Made by a program: the position numbers and the translations under genes
Source: Pristionchus mayeri
Lineage: Eukaryota > Nematoda > Chromadorea > Rhabditida > Neodiplogasteridae
Direction: 5' to 3'
Assembly (NCBI GenBank): GCA_036245805.1
Contig: BTRK01000002.1
Coordinates: 19,523,067 to 19,587,066 of the forward strand
DNA: 64,000 nt
Notes under the pieces: generated by a model
What the model was told of the DNA's origin: nothing
What the model saw: the letters and a program-made list of their open reading frames with translations, nothing else
Database searches by the model: none
Shown here: positions 1 to 11,031 of the stretch, in pieces
Numbering within the stretch: position 1 is the first letter of the stretch
Layout of the letters: the number at the start of each line of letters is the position of its first letter

Positions 1-34
1 TACATTTAGTAAGATTGATGTTACTTTAAGGCAG

Positions 35-451
35 AATTATCGTCAATTGAAGGAGAAAATGCGAAACTCGAGAAGGAAGCAACAGGCAGGAAAGTCTATC
101 TCCAAGGTAAAATATCTACAAATAGGTTTGATTAACTTATTTACATCTCGCAGAATTGAAAACAGAGCTTGTTGCGAGGAAGATCGAACAATTTAAAATT
201 CTCAAATTAAATGCTGAAAGGAATCTTAACATCGCCATAAATGAAAGTCAAAGGTAGGCGTGGTTTAAAGCGTATTGTTTTTCATTTGATTTTAGGCTAG
301 AGAGGAAGATTGAAGCACGAAGAGTTGGTGCATTCGCGTTTAACGATACACAGGTTCGGTTTGCCCTTAAGTTATTTGGGAAATTCAATAACTGCAGAGA
401 CTAATTTTCGATAATGGCAATCTGCGTATCCAGGGAGTAGTTTCTCATTAA
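35..451 (+). CDS. 3' end of an unrecognised coiled-coil protein (partial)
   Basis: Four exons can be read in one consistent phase: 35-106, 154-253, 296-353 and 398-451, ending in TAA at 449-451. All introns have GT donors and AG acceptors (GCAG, CGCAG, TTTAG, TGCAG). The translation is rich in Lys, Glu, Leu and Arg with heptad-like spacing, so a coiled coil is likely; the last exon ends in a short non-helical tail. The 5' part of the gene lies outside the window. I do not recognise the family. No catalytic motif is visible. The protein frame and splice phases are seen directly; the coiled-coil reading is inference. Confidence 0.55.
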
Positions 452-846
452 ACTTTTCGCATTTGTTTACCTAACATGTCTAGATATAATCCACTAATTC
501 GCATGTGTTTTCAACTACCTATGCATCTTGCATATTCATCTCCGACTCTTTTTGATCTTTGATCTTTATATTTTTTTGCTGTATTATCGCGGATAAAACA
601 ATTACAAACGACTTTTCCGTACTTGTATATATGATTATTGGCTCGATCTCCAATTATTCCCTTCAAATTTTCAATTTGCATGTCCGTTTCATTTTCATCT
701 AATTGTTGCTGTGGATAGTACATATTAAAATTGACGGAGTATGCTCGGAACGGCTAGTCAGCATAGGGAAACCCAGCTCTTCCTTTCTCATTTTTTTTCG
801 ATCTAATCGGATCTGATTGGCCAGCTTATCCAGTAATCGGCCGACA
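452..846. other. intergenic gap, no gene seen
   Basis: AT-rich sequence between the stop of the coiled-coil gene and the start of the ubiquitin-conjugating enzyme. A CAG acceptor at 831-833 lies 13 nt upstream of the next ATG and is the likely trans-splice site of that gene. The 70-codon reading frame on the minus strand here has no features of a gene. Confidence 0.5.
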
Positions 847-3800
847 ATGAGTGAACGCGAACAACAAGATGCGTACAGTTCGAGGAGCGCTGGTTAGTCA
901 TTTCACAGTAATATGAATGATTCTCGATTCGATGATTCAACTAGTCCAGAAGTAATATGCATCCTTCAGGTGTGCGACGGCTGATGAAAGAAGCGAAGGA
1001 ACTGAGAGACCCGACGGAGATGTATCACGCGCAGCCACTTGAGGTGCCTTGAACTACAATTATACTCCAAACTGGATTTCTCGTTTTTTTTGTTTATGCA
1101 TAAGTGCTGCTATTATAACCATTTCGTATATTCCTGTTGGAATTATTACCAATACAACGTTTTACAACCATTAACAATCGATGTTTGTACAGGACAATCT
1201 ATTCGAGTGGCACTTCACTGTGCGGGGACCTGCAGACTCTGATTTCGAGGGTGGAATCTACCATGGAAGGATGATCTTCCCGGCGGAGTACCCCATGAAA
1301 CCTCCTAATATCATTCTACTCACCGTACGATCTTTCTTCATCCAAATATTCATTTTGATGTTTTAATAATATCTTTGTATCTTTGAATCCTTTCAATTTG
1401 TAGCCGAATGGTCGATTCGAGCTCAACAAGAAGGTTTGTCTCTCCATCAGTGGATATCATCCAGAGACGTGGCTTCCCAGCTGGTCTAGTAAGCATTTTT
1501 TCTAGCGCAACGACGCTATTCAAACATAGATACGTGGGGGGGGGACAACAGCACAACGGACAAAAGCACAACAATTCACCATTAATTTGCGATTACGTGG
1601 TAACTTGGGAGTTCCTTCATTGTATCCAGTATGTGCTCCGCTACATTTGCATATGCAAATCTTGTTGCTTGGCGATCATGAGTTTCACTCGTCACCAATG
1701 ACCATGGTCCAAAATTGAACATTTGAGTGGAAAATCATGGTTAGATAATCATCAAATGTCGTAACCAATCAATCACCATGTTACTAGTTTAGAGTAGTTT
1801 CTGGGGTACTGGAGTATAGATTGGTTACGACATCTGGTGATTATCTAACCATGATTTTCCACTCAAATGTCAAATTTTGGACCATGAACCCCTGGTCATT
1901 GGTGACGAGTAAGCTCATGATCGCCTAGCAACAATATTTGCAGATGCAAATGTAGTGGAGCGCATACTGGTTACAATGAAGGAACTCCCAAGTTGCCACG
2001 TCCAATCGCAAATTCATCGTGAATTGTTGTGCTTTTGTCCGTTGTGATTTTCTCCCCCTCCCAGATACGTTAGTTTTGAGTAAGATGGTATGTAGAAGAT
2101 CGCGGACACATTCATAAAATTATCTTTAAAACATGCAATGTATTAGGTACCGTATCCTGAGTTCCTGTACATATATGCAGTCCTTGACCGTTAAGTTCGC
2201 ACCGCCTTACTCGCTATCATTGGGTTCATGCCAACTTCTGGCCAGGGAGCGATCGGAAGTGCAGATTATCCGTCTAAGGAGAGGAAGAAACTCGCTCTTC
2301 AGTTTGTACTTCTTTATTACATTTTTTTTCAAATATGCCTGTATTCGTAAGAATCGGACAATTATAGGAGAGATTTGGCATAGGTAAAAAAGGTCGAATC
2401 GCTAAAACTTAGTGATGTGGGGTAATCTGACCCGATGAAGACGACAGGCGTATTCATTTTGATCAAAGATTAATGGTTAGCTCCAGATGGTAAGACGTCG
2501 ACCTGAGCCAATTTCAGATTTCTGGATTCCGGATATCGCTAAAATTAAAGTTACCCAACAACCGTCAAAATGGCCTATATTTTTATTCCTGAAACTGATA
2601 GACATAAAAGAGACTAGTAGAAATGCAATACTAATAAAGTCAGAAAATCAATAATTAGTCAAAGAATGACCTCAAAACATGTGTTGCGCTACCCTGATCA
2701 AGACCGATTTTCCCGCGAGGTTTGAAACATGAATATTCTGTGTGCGGTAATTAGCGTTCACAAGCCCGGTTCTATACCATTTTTATCCTCGCTTCTCCCC
2801 CGGTTGTAGAAATATATATTTCAACAGCAAAAAACTTCAATATTAAGCCCACATAATCGATTAAACAATATTTAAACAAACCGCTCATTTGAAATTACGG
2901 TACTTAGTGCATGTTCATGCAAATTCGCGGTAAGGTATTGTTCAGGCGCCAATTTAAAAATTTTGCACGGTTGTTGGGTAACTTTAAGGCAACATGCTTT
3001 CTGGGGCAGAATTGTACGGCAATCACGCCTGTACATTTCATGTTTCATGAAGAAATACAAATTAATAAAATTCAACTTTGTGGTTCCTTAAAAGTATTCG
3101 GAGAGACTAGCACTAACCTGACCGTCTTCACGAGAGTGTTCCTAATATAAATGTGAGAAAAAAAAGATCGCGGTAAGGTTTATGCTGTAAAATAGCTAAC
3201 GCTTTTGAGAGTAAAGTTAGTGTTTCCATCAACTCGATCTACCCTTGTATCTTGCCTCGTGACCTCCCATCTCCCTCCTCTGTGCCTCGGCTCCCTCTCC
3301 TACCCTTCGTCCCCTCTGGCATACCGGAATCACTGACTTTACTCTAAAAAACATTCACTATTTTATTGCACAATCCTTGCCGCGACCTTTTTTTTACCAC
3401 ATTAGAAAACAGATTTGGATTCCTCTCGTCAAGCCGGTCAGAATATTGCTAGTCTCCCCGAATATTTTGTGCGTACTAAAAAGTTGAATTTTAATAATTT
3501 ATATTTTCATGAAAAATGAATTGGACAGGCGTTGATTACCTTCCAATTCTGCCCCGGAATATATGGTTACTTAATTTTAGCGATATATCCGGAATTCAGA
3601 TATGCGAAATTGGCACATTTCGACGTCAAGGCTTCTGGGGTCAACGACAGACCTTTCACAAAAATGACTATGCCTATCGTCTTCAGCGAGTCAGATAAAT
3701 AATAATAATTTATCTACGCCAGAGGGGCGACGGAACAGTAAGGTACATGAGTGATCAAATAGCAAAAAATCGCAGAGTTCTAGAGATTTGACTTTTTTTA

Positions 3801-4363
3801 GCCCGTGCCAACAATTGTCCGATTCTTACGCAAACGGGATATTTATTATGCGCAATTTGTTTATCTTTAATGGTAGCGTTTCTTTTAGGAGTAAGAAGTG
3901 GAAGTGTAACGAGTGTGCAGTGGTGATGGATCAAGTACTCAAACCCCTCGGAGAAGATGGGAAGAATGCTGAGAATGAGGTGTGCTGCGAAGGCAAATAA
4001 TATTGAGACTCGGGTTACTGTATCCACATTGTAAAATAAGCATTGCAGGCACGATCTCTAATTCACTCATCGGGAGATGGCCCCGCCCCATCTTCAGACT
4101 CGTCACCCATTCATCTCTCTCCTTCCACTCCCATACTCACTCCTCCTACCGTATCGACGCCCGAATTGTGCAATCCTTCCCCCCCTATCACAGAGTCAGT
4201 CTCTGTACGACCTTCCGCTCCTCTCCAGGACTCTGTAAATGTTAGCCGCCGTGCCCCTCCTTCTTCATCGGGGCAGACTGATACTTTTATCTGGACTATG
4301 CTGGTTATTCTCTCCGGTATTGTATTCGCACTTGCGTGTCGTAGAATCTTCCTACTCGACTGA
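847..4363 (+). CDS. ubc-6: ER-anchored ubiquitin-conjugating enzyme E2, UBE2J1/Ubc6 type
   Basis: Exons 847-892, 970-1043, 1193-1324, 1404-1488, 2196-2301, 3889-3979 and 4049-4363 total 849 nt (282 aa) with matching phases. Residues 1-165 form the UBC fold. The segment TPNGRFE stands where most E2s have HPN, and the active-site Cys (codon 1437-1439, about residue 96) lies in VCLSISGYHPETW, diagnostic of the UBE2J class. A Ser/Pro-rich linker follows, then a C-terminal hydrophobic segment (FIWTMLVILSGIVFALAC) for tail anchoring in the ER. Known role of the family: ubiquitination in ER-associated degradation with Hrd1-type ligases. Introns 4 (707 nt) and 5 (1587 nt) are enlarged by palindromic elements. 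The acceptor of exon 5 is TTAAG, a non-consensus site forced by the conserved frame. A CAG 13 nt upstream of the ATG suggests trans-splicing. Confidence 0.93.
1536..2062. mobile_element. palindromic DNA element, family A, copy 1
   Basis: About 527 bp of inverted repeat inside intron 4 of the ubiquitin-conjugating enzyme gene. It begins with a run of G (1536-1544) followed by ACAACAGCACAACGG and ends with the near complement and CTCCCCCTCCC. It is flanked by an 8-bp direct repeat AGATACGT at 1528-1535 and 2063-2070, read as a target-site duplication. The arms pair around a short centre near 1790. There is no transposase, so it is non-autonomous. Relatives lie at 18750-19083 and within 5637-8550. 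Confidence 0.75.
2326..3835. mobile_element. palindromic hairpin element, family B, copy 1, with nested insertion
   Basis: Fills most of intron 5 of the ubiquitin-conjugating enzyme gene. The tips pair: GTAAGAATCGGACAATT near 2348 and its complement near 3813-3832. Further pairs are 2485-2549 with 3560-3630, and 2980-3225 with 3340-3560. The centre (about 3240-3320) is an unpaired pyrimidine-rich stretch (CTCCCATCTCCCTCC type). The left arm is interrupted at about 2556-2975 by another small inverted repeat. The sequence is related to the element at 53518-54560: both arms share the block ATGAAAAATGAATTGGA. No coding capacity. Confidence 0.7.
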
Positions 4364-4879
4364 TCACCTCTTTTGTACATTGCCATCGATTACGGGCCAT
4401 TTCACAAAGAACAACGTATTTCAGTACTATATTTATTTATTCACAACGATGTCTATTAGGAGATTGAAATCGGAATACATTGGGAGAGGAAGTGATGGAA
4501 CAGAAGATTCCAATGATCTGTTTAGGAAACAATGTGCTCATGCAGGGCGAGCTATGAAAATATGAACGAGAGGTCATGCTAACAGTGACAAGAAAAAAAT
4601 GAAAAGTGAGAAAAATAAGCAATATATTAACATATGTTATTCTACTTCACTAGTCTATTTAGAAAACTATAAACAACATGGTGGAAAATAGTATGATGGA
4701 TAATTAGATGAGGAGTTGATAGAATAGTGCAATGTAATGAAGAGTGATTGAGTTGAGGTAACAAAGTGAAAAAGTGATTATTGAGATAGAGTAGGATGGA
4801 TCCCAGGATAGATCAAAGGACTGATACGCGTGAGATCATGCCGGTTAGGGAAGGGGCAATCGAGTAAGGAAGGGGACCA
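4364..4879. other. intergenic gap between convergent genes
   Basis: The stretch between the stop of the ubiquitin-conjugating enzyme (+) and the stop of the next gene (-). It is A/T-rich with no supported frame, and probably holds the two 3' UTRs. I could not assign a polyadenylation site with confidence. Confidence 0.4.
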
Positions 4880-5544
4880 TCAGACAAAGCGACCACTCTT
4901 GAGTGCAATCGGATGAAGAGGGTCGGGCGCAAACCGTTTCCGATTAGCAGATCCATCGAAGGAAAGAGAAGGAGGAGCTCTCATCCTCACCACGCCTCCA
5001 TTCACAGCAAGATTCGATCCACTTGACGAGACTACACCTGAGAGGCAACGATGCGCCATCATGCACTATCCAAACCCAGTCGCCAATGGATACATTGAGA
5101 GCACGTTCGACCCATTCCATGCACTACCTTGTTATTCGTTGGTTATTACACGGAGAGGACAGGGAATACCCGAGAGATAGATTATGTAAGGGAATATGCC
5201 TGTAGGTTGATATGGAGGAAAGTAATGGGATGATGATGGAATGTGGTGGGATTATAACAAACTACTACTTGTTAACATACTAGTCACATGCAGTCATAGA
5301 TGAAAATACAATGGAAAATGGAGAAACTGGATAACATTAGATTTGGGGGATATCAAATGAGATGGCAGTGTATATCAACAGTCTGTATTACAGAATACAT
5401 AAAGCGCTGATAAGAATTGAAAACGGAGGGGCATATTTAGAATAGATTACCTCCGGGACGAGAGAGCGCATCCAGAGTAGGCACGTCAACAGGAGGGAAG
5501 AGAGAAGAGAGAGTATCCGACTGCAATATTTTATCATGCATCTC
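4880..5544 (-). CDS. 3' end of an unrecognised gene (partial)
   Basis: Two minus-strand exons join in phase. Exon 5451-5544 follows a good acceptor (TATTACAG) and ends at a GTAATC donor with one leftover base. Exon 4880-5037 starts after CTCTCAG and ends in TGA at 4880-4882. The reading is rich in Ser, Pro and Leu with a basic C-terminus ending SGRFV. I do not recognise it. No upstream exon was found: about 90 bp further on, the big palindromic element begins (near 5637). The element may therefore lie in an intron, or may have cut the gene. Confidence 0.5.
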
Positions 5545-5636
5545 CTGTAATATTACAAGAACCAATGCAGCAGTAAACAATTCTCAGGTGCGGCTGGAAG
5601 AGGTGGGATGGCCGAAGGTTATAATGAGGGCGAAGA

Positions 5637-8550
5637 GAACGCCCGAGAGGGTGACATTTGCCAAACAAGTTGCCGCTCGTTTGCAATTCGGCATTGATAC
5701 TTGGGAGTTGTTTCATTGTAACTAGTATGCGCTCCCCTACATTTGCCTGTATAAGAGAGACATCGGGAGAGAATCACCTACCCCGCGGCGGTAGAACCAA
5801 ATTCGAGCTATCTCGATGAAAAATTGGGGTTAAGTATTTAAAATGATGCTATTTCAAACTGCGTCGTCAGAATTTTGATAACTGTCGTCATCTTCGAGAT
5901 TCAGAAGGCCAAACTTGGGACACTCACTTTTCAAGGGTCAAATTGAGCCCACTTAAATGACCATAAGTCCGTTTAACATAACGATAGAAACTCGTTCTTT
6001 GCTTAGAAAAAAAACATTCTCTACAACTTTTACATTGAACATGTCATTCCCTGTTTACTTTCCAGTGCGGGGAGGTCGGGTGGACTAAAAATGACCGAAA
6101 TATGGAAATCGGGAAAACCCCCCCTGAATAATGATGCGCGTTTTAAAGATACTATATGTGACTACTTGACGCCAAAAATTGGCCAAATCGGAATGGGTAT
6201 ACAAAATGGGGGCTCACTTTCGTAAGGCGGCCTCAGAATGGGTACCAGACCTAAGATTAGAGAAAATCCAATTGACAGTTATTGGTCTCAAATATGTCCA
6301 AAATCATCGAAAACAATGTTTCGGATTGTTGCTGGGCTCATTAAAGTACTTTTATTTGACCAAAATCACGGCCGGGCCTGAAAATGAAAAATCGATTTTC
6401 GGACCCTTCTCAACTTGATAGCTTTGACCATGTGCATTAAATCACTTTCAAATAACGTGGGAATGTCCTTCTAAACTAGTAAAGGAAAGGGGGCACTCTT
6501 AAATGTGAAATTTCATCTGTGGGAGCCAAGAAAAGCGCAAAACTGTAAATCAGGTCAAAATATTCGCAATGTTCCGACTCATAGCTAGAAATGTAGAGTA
6601 CGATGTGCTGAACATTTCGTCTGTTGAAAGTGTGTCTCTATCTTTTCGTAGAAACAAGCTACAGAGCCTAGAAAATGGCCAGAAATCGACTAGAATCCGT
6701 GAGAGCGCGCGCTCTAACCGTCTGACGCTCTCGCCGCCTGACCTCCCTCTCTCTCCCCTCTATTTAGCGCTCTCTTGCAAACGTTTCGCGTCGTTTTTGG
6801 TAAACTTCTAGGCTCTGTAGCGCGCTTCAATGAAAAAATAGAGACTCACTTTCAACAGACGAAATGTTCAGCTCATCGTACTCTACATTTCTAGCTATGA
6901 GTCGGCCCTGCGACTATGTTGACCTGATTTACAGTTTTGCGCTTTTCCTTGGCTCCCACAGATTAAATTTCGCATTTATGAGTGCCCCCTTTCCTTTTCT
7001 AGTTTAGAAGGACATTCCCACGTTATTTGAAAGTGATTTAATGCACATGGTCAAAGCTATCAAGTTGAGAAGGGTCCGAAAATCGATTTTTCATTTTCAG
7101 GCCCGGTCGTGATTTTGGTCAAATAAAAGAACTTTAATGAGCCCAGCAACAATCCGAAACATTGTTTTCGATGATTTTGGACATATTTGAGACCAATAAC
7201 TGTCAATTGGATCTTCTACTGATCTTAGGTCTGGTACCCATTCTGAGGCCGCCTTACGAAAGTGAGCCCCCATTTTTTATACCCATTCAGATTTGGCTAA
7301 TTTTTGGCGTCAAGTTAGTCACATATAGTATCTTTAAAACGCGCATAATTATTCAGGGGGGTTTTCCCGATTTCCATATTTCGGTCATTTCAAGTCCACC
7401 CGACCACCCCGCACTGGGAAGTAAACAAGGAATGACGTGTTCAACGTAAAAGTTGTAGAGAATGTTTTCAGCTTTCTTTCTAAGCAAAGAACGAGTTTCT
7501 ATCGTTATGTTAAACGGACTTATGGTCATTTAAGTGGGCTCGATTTGACCCTTGAAAAGTGAGTGTCCCAAGTTTGGCCTTCTGAATCTCGAACATGACG
7601 ACAGTTATCAAAATTCTGACGACGCAGTTTGAAAGAGCATCATTTGAAATACTTAACCCCAATTTTTCATCGAGATAGCTCGAATTTGGTTCTACCGCCG
7701 CGGGGTAGGTGATTCTCTCCCGATGTCTCTCTTATACAGGCAAATGTAGGGGAGCACATACTAGTTATCATTATCATTATCATTATCATTATTTATCCAT
7801 TGATCAAGGTCTGGGCTTGGTGGATGATACAGTTCTTCCATTTATCGGGGTCTCTTGTGCAAACGCTCCCCCAATTAGCTCCAAGTTGCTTCACAAATTC
7901 GTCCTTCCATCTTGTTTTTGGTCTGCCAATTGGCCTGGCTCGATCGTACGGAGTCCAGTCCATCACACGTTTTGTCCATCTGTCGTCATTTATATATGCC
8001 AGTCTTGCGGCCTTGGGAGTTGTTTCATTGTAACATACTAGTTACAATGAAACAACTCCCAAGTATCAATGCCGAATTGCAAACGAGCGGCAACTTGTTT
8101 GTACCCCCCTCAAATGGGTGATTCTCCCGCGATTCCTCTCATAAGTCTTGTTGCCAGGCGATCATGATTTTTACACTTCACCAACGACCCTGGGTTCATG
8201 GTCCAAAATTGAGAATTTGAGTCGAAAATGGCTAGATAAGTACCGAATGTCGTAACCAATTCATGTTCTAGTACCCCGGTAACTACTCTATTCCAGTAAC
8301 ATGGGTATCGAATGGTTACGGCATTCGGTATTTAACTAGCCCTAATTTTCGACTCAAATTCTCCATTTTGGACCATGAACCCAGGGTCGTTGGTGAAGTG
8401 TAAAAATCATGATCGCCTGGTAACAAGACTTATATAGGCAAATGTAGGGGAACACATACTGGTTACAATGAAACAACACCCAAGTATCAATGCCGAATTG
8501 CAAGCGAACGGCAACTTGTTTGGCAAATGTCACCCTCCCGAACGCCCATT
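5637..8550. mobile_element. nested composite of palindromic elements (families A and C)
   Basis: The outermost tips pair: TGACATTTGCC at about 5653 with GGCAAATGTCA at about 8527. Just inside are family A ends (CTTGGGAGTTGTTTCATTG). A second element, family C, makes the large palindrome 5745-7740 centred near 6770: GCCTGTATAAGAGAGACAT pairs with its complement at 7722-7741, and most of each 1-kb arm is matched. Its centre is a CT-rich unpaired loop with CTCTCTCTCCCCTC at about 6744. After it come an ATTATC microsatellite (7763-7795), a short perfect hairpin at 8000-8070, and another family A palindrome at 8110-8530. Frames seen on both strands here are mirror images created by the palindrome. 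Confidence 0.75.
7763..7795. repeat. ATTATC microsatellite
   Basis: About five tandem copies of the hexamer TATCAT/ATTATC, sitting at the junction between the family C palindrome and the adjacent family A material. Confidence 0.85.
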
Positions 8551-9490
8551 CAACTCGCTTTGCGAAATTTGCTTGATAAAAGGCTAGTCATGACCTACAG
8601 CGTGCAATTGTTTTAAGGTCTGTTTAATGGACTGCTCTAAACATAACTCAAGTAAGTCCATAACCGCATTTCCGGCTTATTTTTTTAGAAAAAATATTAT
8701 ATTTCATAAATTAATTTTCCATGATAGAATTGAGGCACCCAGATAGTTCAGTGGTCATAAATCTGCCCCCTCCCCCAAAAAATCGGTCCTACGTAGGGAG
8801 AACCCAGACCGTACTTTTTTGTTATAAAAAACTTTTTGAGGCGTCTCTTTATTTTAATATATGAAAATGAACAAACTTATAAAATGATATATTTTACGGA
8901 TAAGTTAAAACGTAAAATTTACGGTTTCAAAAACCCTAAAATTCCGTAAAAACTAAAAATTAATTAAATTTAGCAAACTGTCACCACACTATACATGATT
9001 TGTTACATACTTACCTAAAACCTTTTCTGTACTCTCTACCGTATCCAAGTCATTTTTAAAAACTTCTTATAAATTCGCATCGTGTTTATAAAGCTGTTCA
9101 CTATCTTTCCATCGTGGAGACCGACCGTCCACGAATTTAAAAAATATATTTGACTCAAAAATTCGTTTAATCGCTTCGGTATACCCTTATGACCATTCGG
9201 CTAGGTCAGGTTCGGCGGCGCGCATACGTGATCCCGGTCAATATTTTCCGCTTGCATCAAAACGCTGATTTTGCGACGTTTCTTTGTTTCAATAATTACT
9301 AAACGAATTAAAATTAATTGTTTTTACAATTAAACGCAACATTAATTGCTAATTAGCTTAAATTAAAGGTTTCAAAAATCGCAAAATGGACATTTTTTTA
9401 AAACTATTTTTAAATTCTTATTTTGAAGCGTTTATTTGTTGAATTATTAATAACTCAATTTATAATGATTTATAAAATAGATATTAACCT
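8551..9490. other. AT-rich stretch without a gene
   Basis: Long A/T runs and short homopolymers on both strands. No splice-linked frame, no paired repeat of note. Probably degraded repeat or plain intergenic DNA. Confidence 0.4.
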
Positions 9491-9565
9491 ATTTTCATAG
9501 CCGAGTGGCTAAAGCAATGGATTAGAAAACCGAAGGTTGGTGGTTCGATTCCCGTCAGAGTGAAA
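9490..9565 (+). repeat. tRNA-derived relic with A and B boxes
   Basis: An A-box-like TAGCCGAGTGGC (9498-9509) and a B box GGTTCGATTCC (9542-9552) are at tRNA spacing and resemble a Ser-type tRNA. The anticodon and T stems do not pair well, so it is unlikely to be a working tRNA. It precedes the retrotransposon and may be the head of a SINE or a tRNA pseudogene. Confidence 0.4.
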
Positions 9566-9923
9566 CGCGTTTGCTGTTCCCCGGAGAGGTTCAGGAAGTG
9601 ACGTGGCGCAATCTCCCAACACTTAGCGTGGCTTAGTTCCTCGCTAGTTTTTAAAACTTGAATACGAAAAAAAGTCTAAAAGATCATTAAAACTATTTAT
9701 GCTACATTTTCCGCGTTTCGACATACACTAGTTACTATGCACGCTGTATTAAGCTAAATTTTAAACATTTTACAGCAGGAAAAAGGCGAACTCCTCTCTC
9801 TCTCTCGCTCTCTCGTAATCGCGTGCTCTCTCGCCTCGACCTCTTCCCTTCTCCTCGTGAGGAATCAAGACTGCACAGAGTACCGACTGTGCCTTTTCCC
9901 GAATCGGTACCCATCACGGTGAG

Positions 9924-11031
9924 ATGGAATTCCTAAGAAGCTTTTCTCGTCCTGGCTCTCCCTCATCATCAGGCACGACACACGACAAAACTGTACCACG
10001 CCCTCCCAAGAGACATGCCGGATCCGGAATCGATGAGACAGTCGCCTTCACCTCCCTCGAGCAGCACTCCGCATTCTGCATTGGCATGCACTACACCATC
10101 CAGCAGGAGAAGCAGTACTCGCGCAATCTCCAGAAGAGGATACGTGAGTTGGAGACGCGTCTCTCCCCCTCCTCCCCCCTCCACGTACCCGTAGAGACCC
10201 TCACTGTCGATGAAGTCTCCCCCATGAATGACAGTACCCGTTCCGTGCCCGTCATGCCCATAGCAACCACGACCCAGACCGACCCCACGCCCATCATCCC
10301 TCCCTCCCCTGAAACACCTTCAGACCTGGAAAGAAGTGTAGTTATCGCTCGTCTCCCCCTCGATCACTCTCTCAGTCCTGAGAAGCAGGTCTACAGGGAC
10401 TTCCATCAGGTGGTCTCACTAACTGCTCTCGCTGGAATCCCCTGCCTACCTGTTGCTGTCTACAGGATGCCCCCATCCGACATCCATTCCCCCCCCCCAT
10501 TGCCGACTCACGAAGGTTGCCCTCCCGACGCGCAAACACGCGACTCTCCTCGTGAAGAATGCCAATCGAGTGGCCGGCGATCCACGCTTCAAGGAAGTGT
10601 ACATCCGTCCTTCCTACGCCGACAGGGAGGATCCAAGACGCAAGATTCCTGGTCGTGGATGCGGGAGAAACGGTCCAGAGCCTCTCACTTTCTCCCGACC
10701 CATCGTACCCCGACCCCATATCATGACCCGCCCCTCGAACAACGGAGACCAACCTCGGAATAGGACGAAAAGCAGACGCGACTCAGTTTTCTCCTCCGAT
10801 CGTGGCGCTCGAACGCAGAATACACGCCCCAACCCGATTCCCCCTCATAACATGCATCCATCCTAACACCCCCCGAACACTCTCAACAGATACGGTGCCC
10901 CTCCCCCGTCGCTCTTCAACAACCCTGTCCCCTTGAATCCCTACCAGTTCACTCATCCTAACCCATTCCTCTCTCACGTTTCGCAATTCGGTGCCCCTTC
11001 CAACTTCGGAGTCCAGGGAAACTGGTATTGA
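9924..11031 (+). pseudogene. LINE ORF1 (broken)
   Basis: The N-terminal part reads from ATG 9924 with a Pro/Ser/Thr-rich region and a short coiled-coil-like segment. At a run of ten C (10489-10498) the frame shifts. The conserved-looking C-terminal domain (a TLLVKNANRV segment, then RFKEVYIRPSYADRE) is in the +1 frame. That frame meets one stop, TAA at 10864-10866, and then continues open to TGA 11029-11031 through a Pro/Asn/Phe-rich tail. ORF1 proteins of this class bind RNA in the retrotransposition particle. The C-run shift could be a sequencing error. Confidence 0.7.

Noticed and set aside
4880..5062. Intronless 60-codon gene starting ATGATG at 5062
   Set aside because: A CTCTCAG acceptor at 5038 and an upstream exon in the matching phase explain the frame better.
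9490..9565. Functional serine tRNA
   Set aside because: The A and B boxes are good, but the anticodon and T stems do not form.
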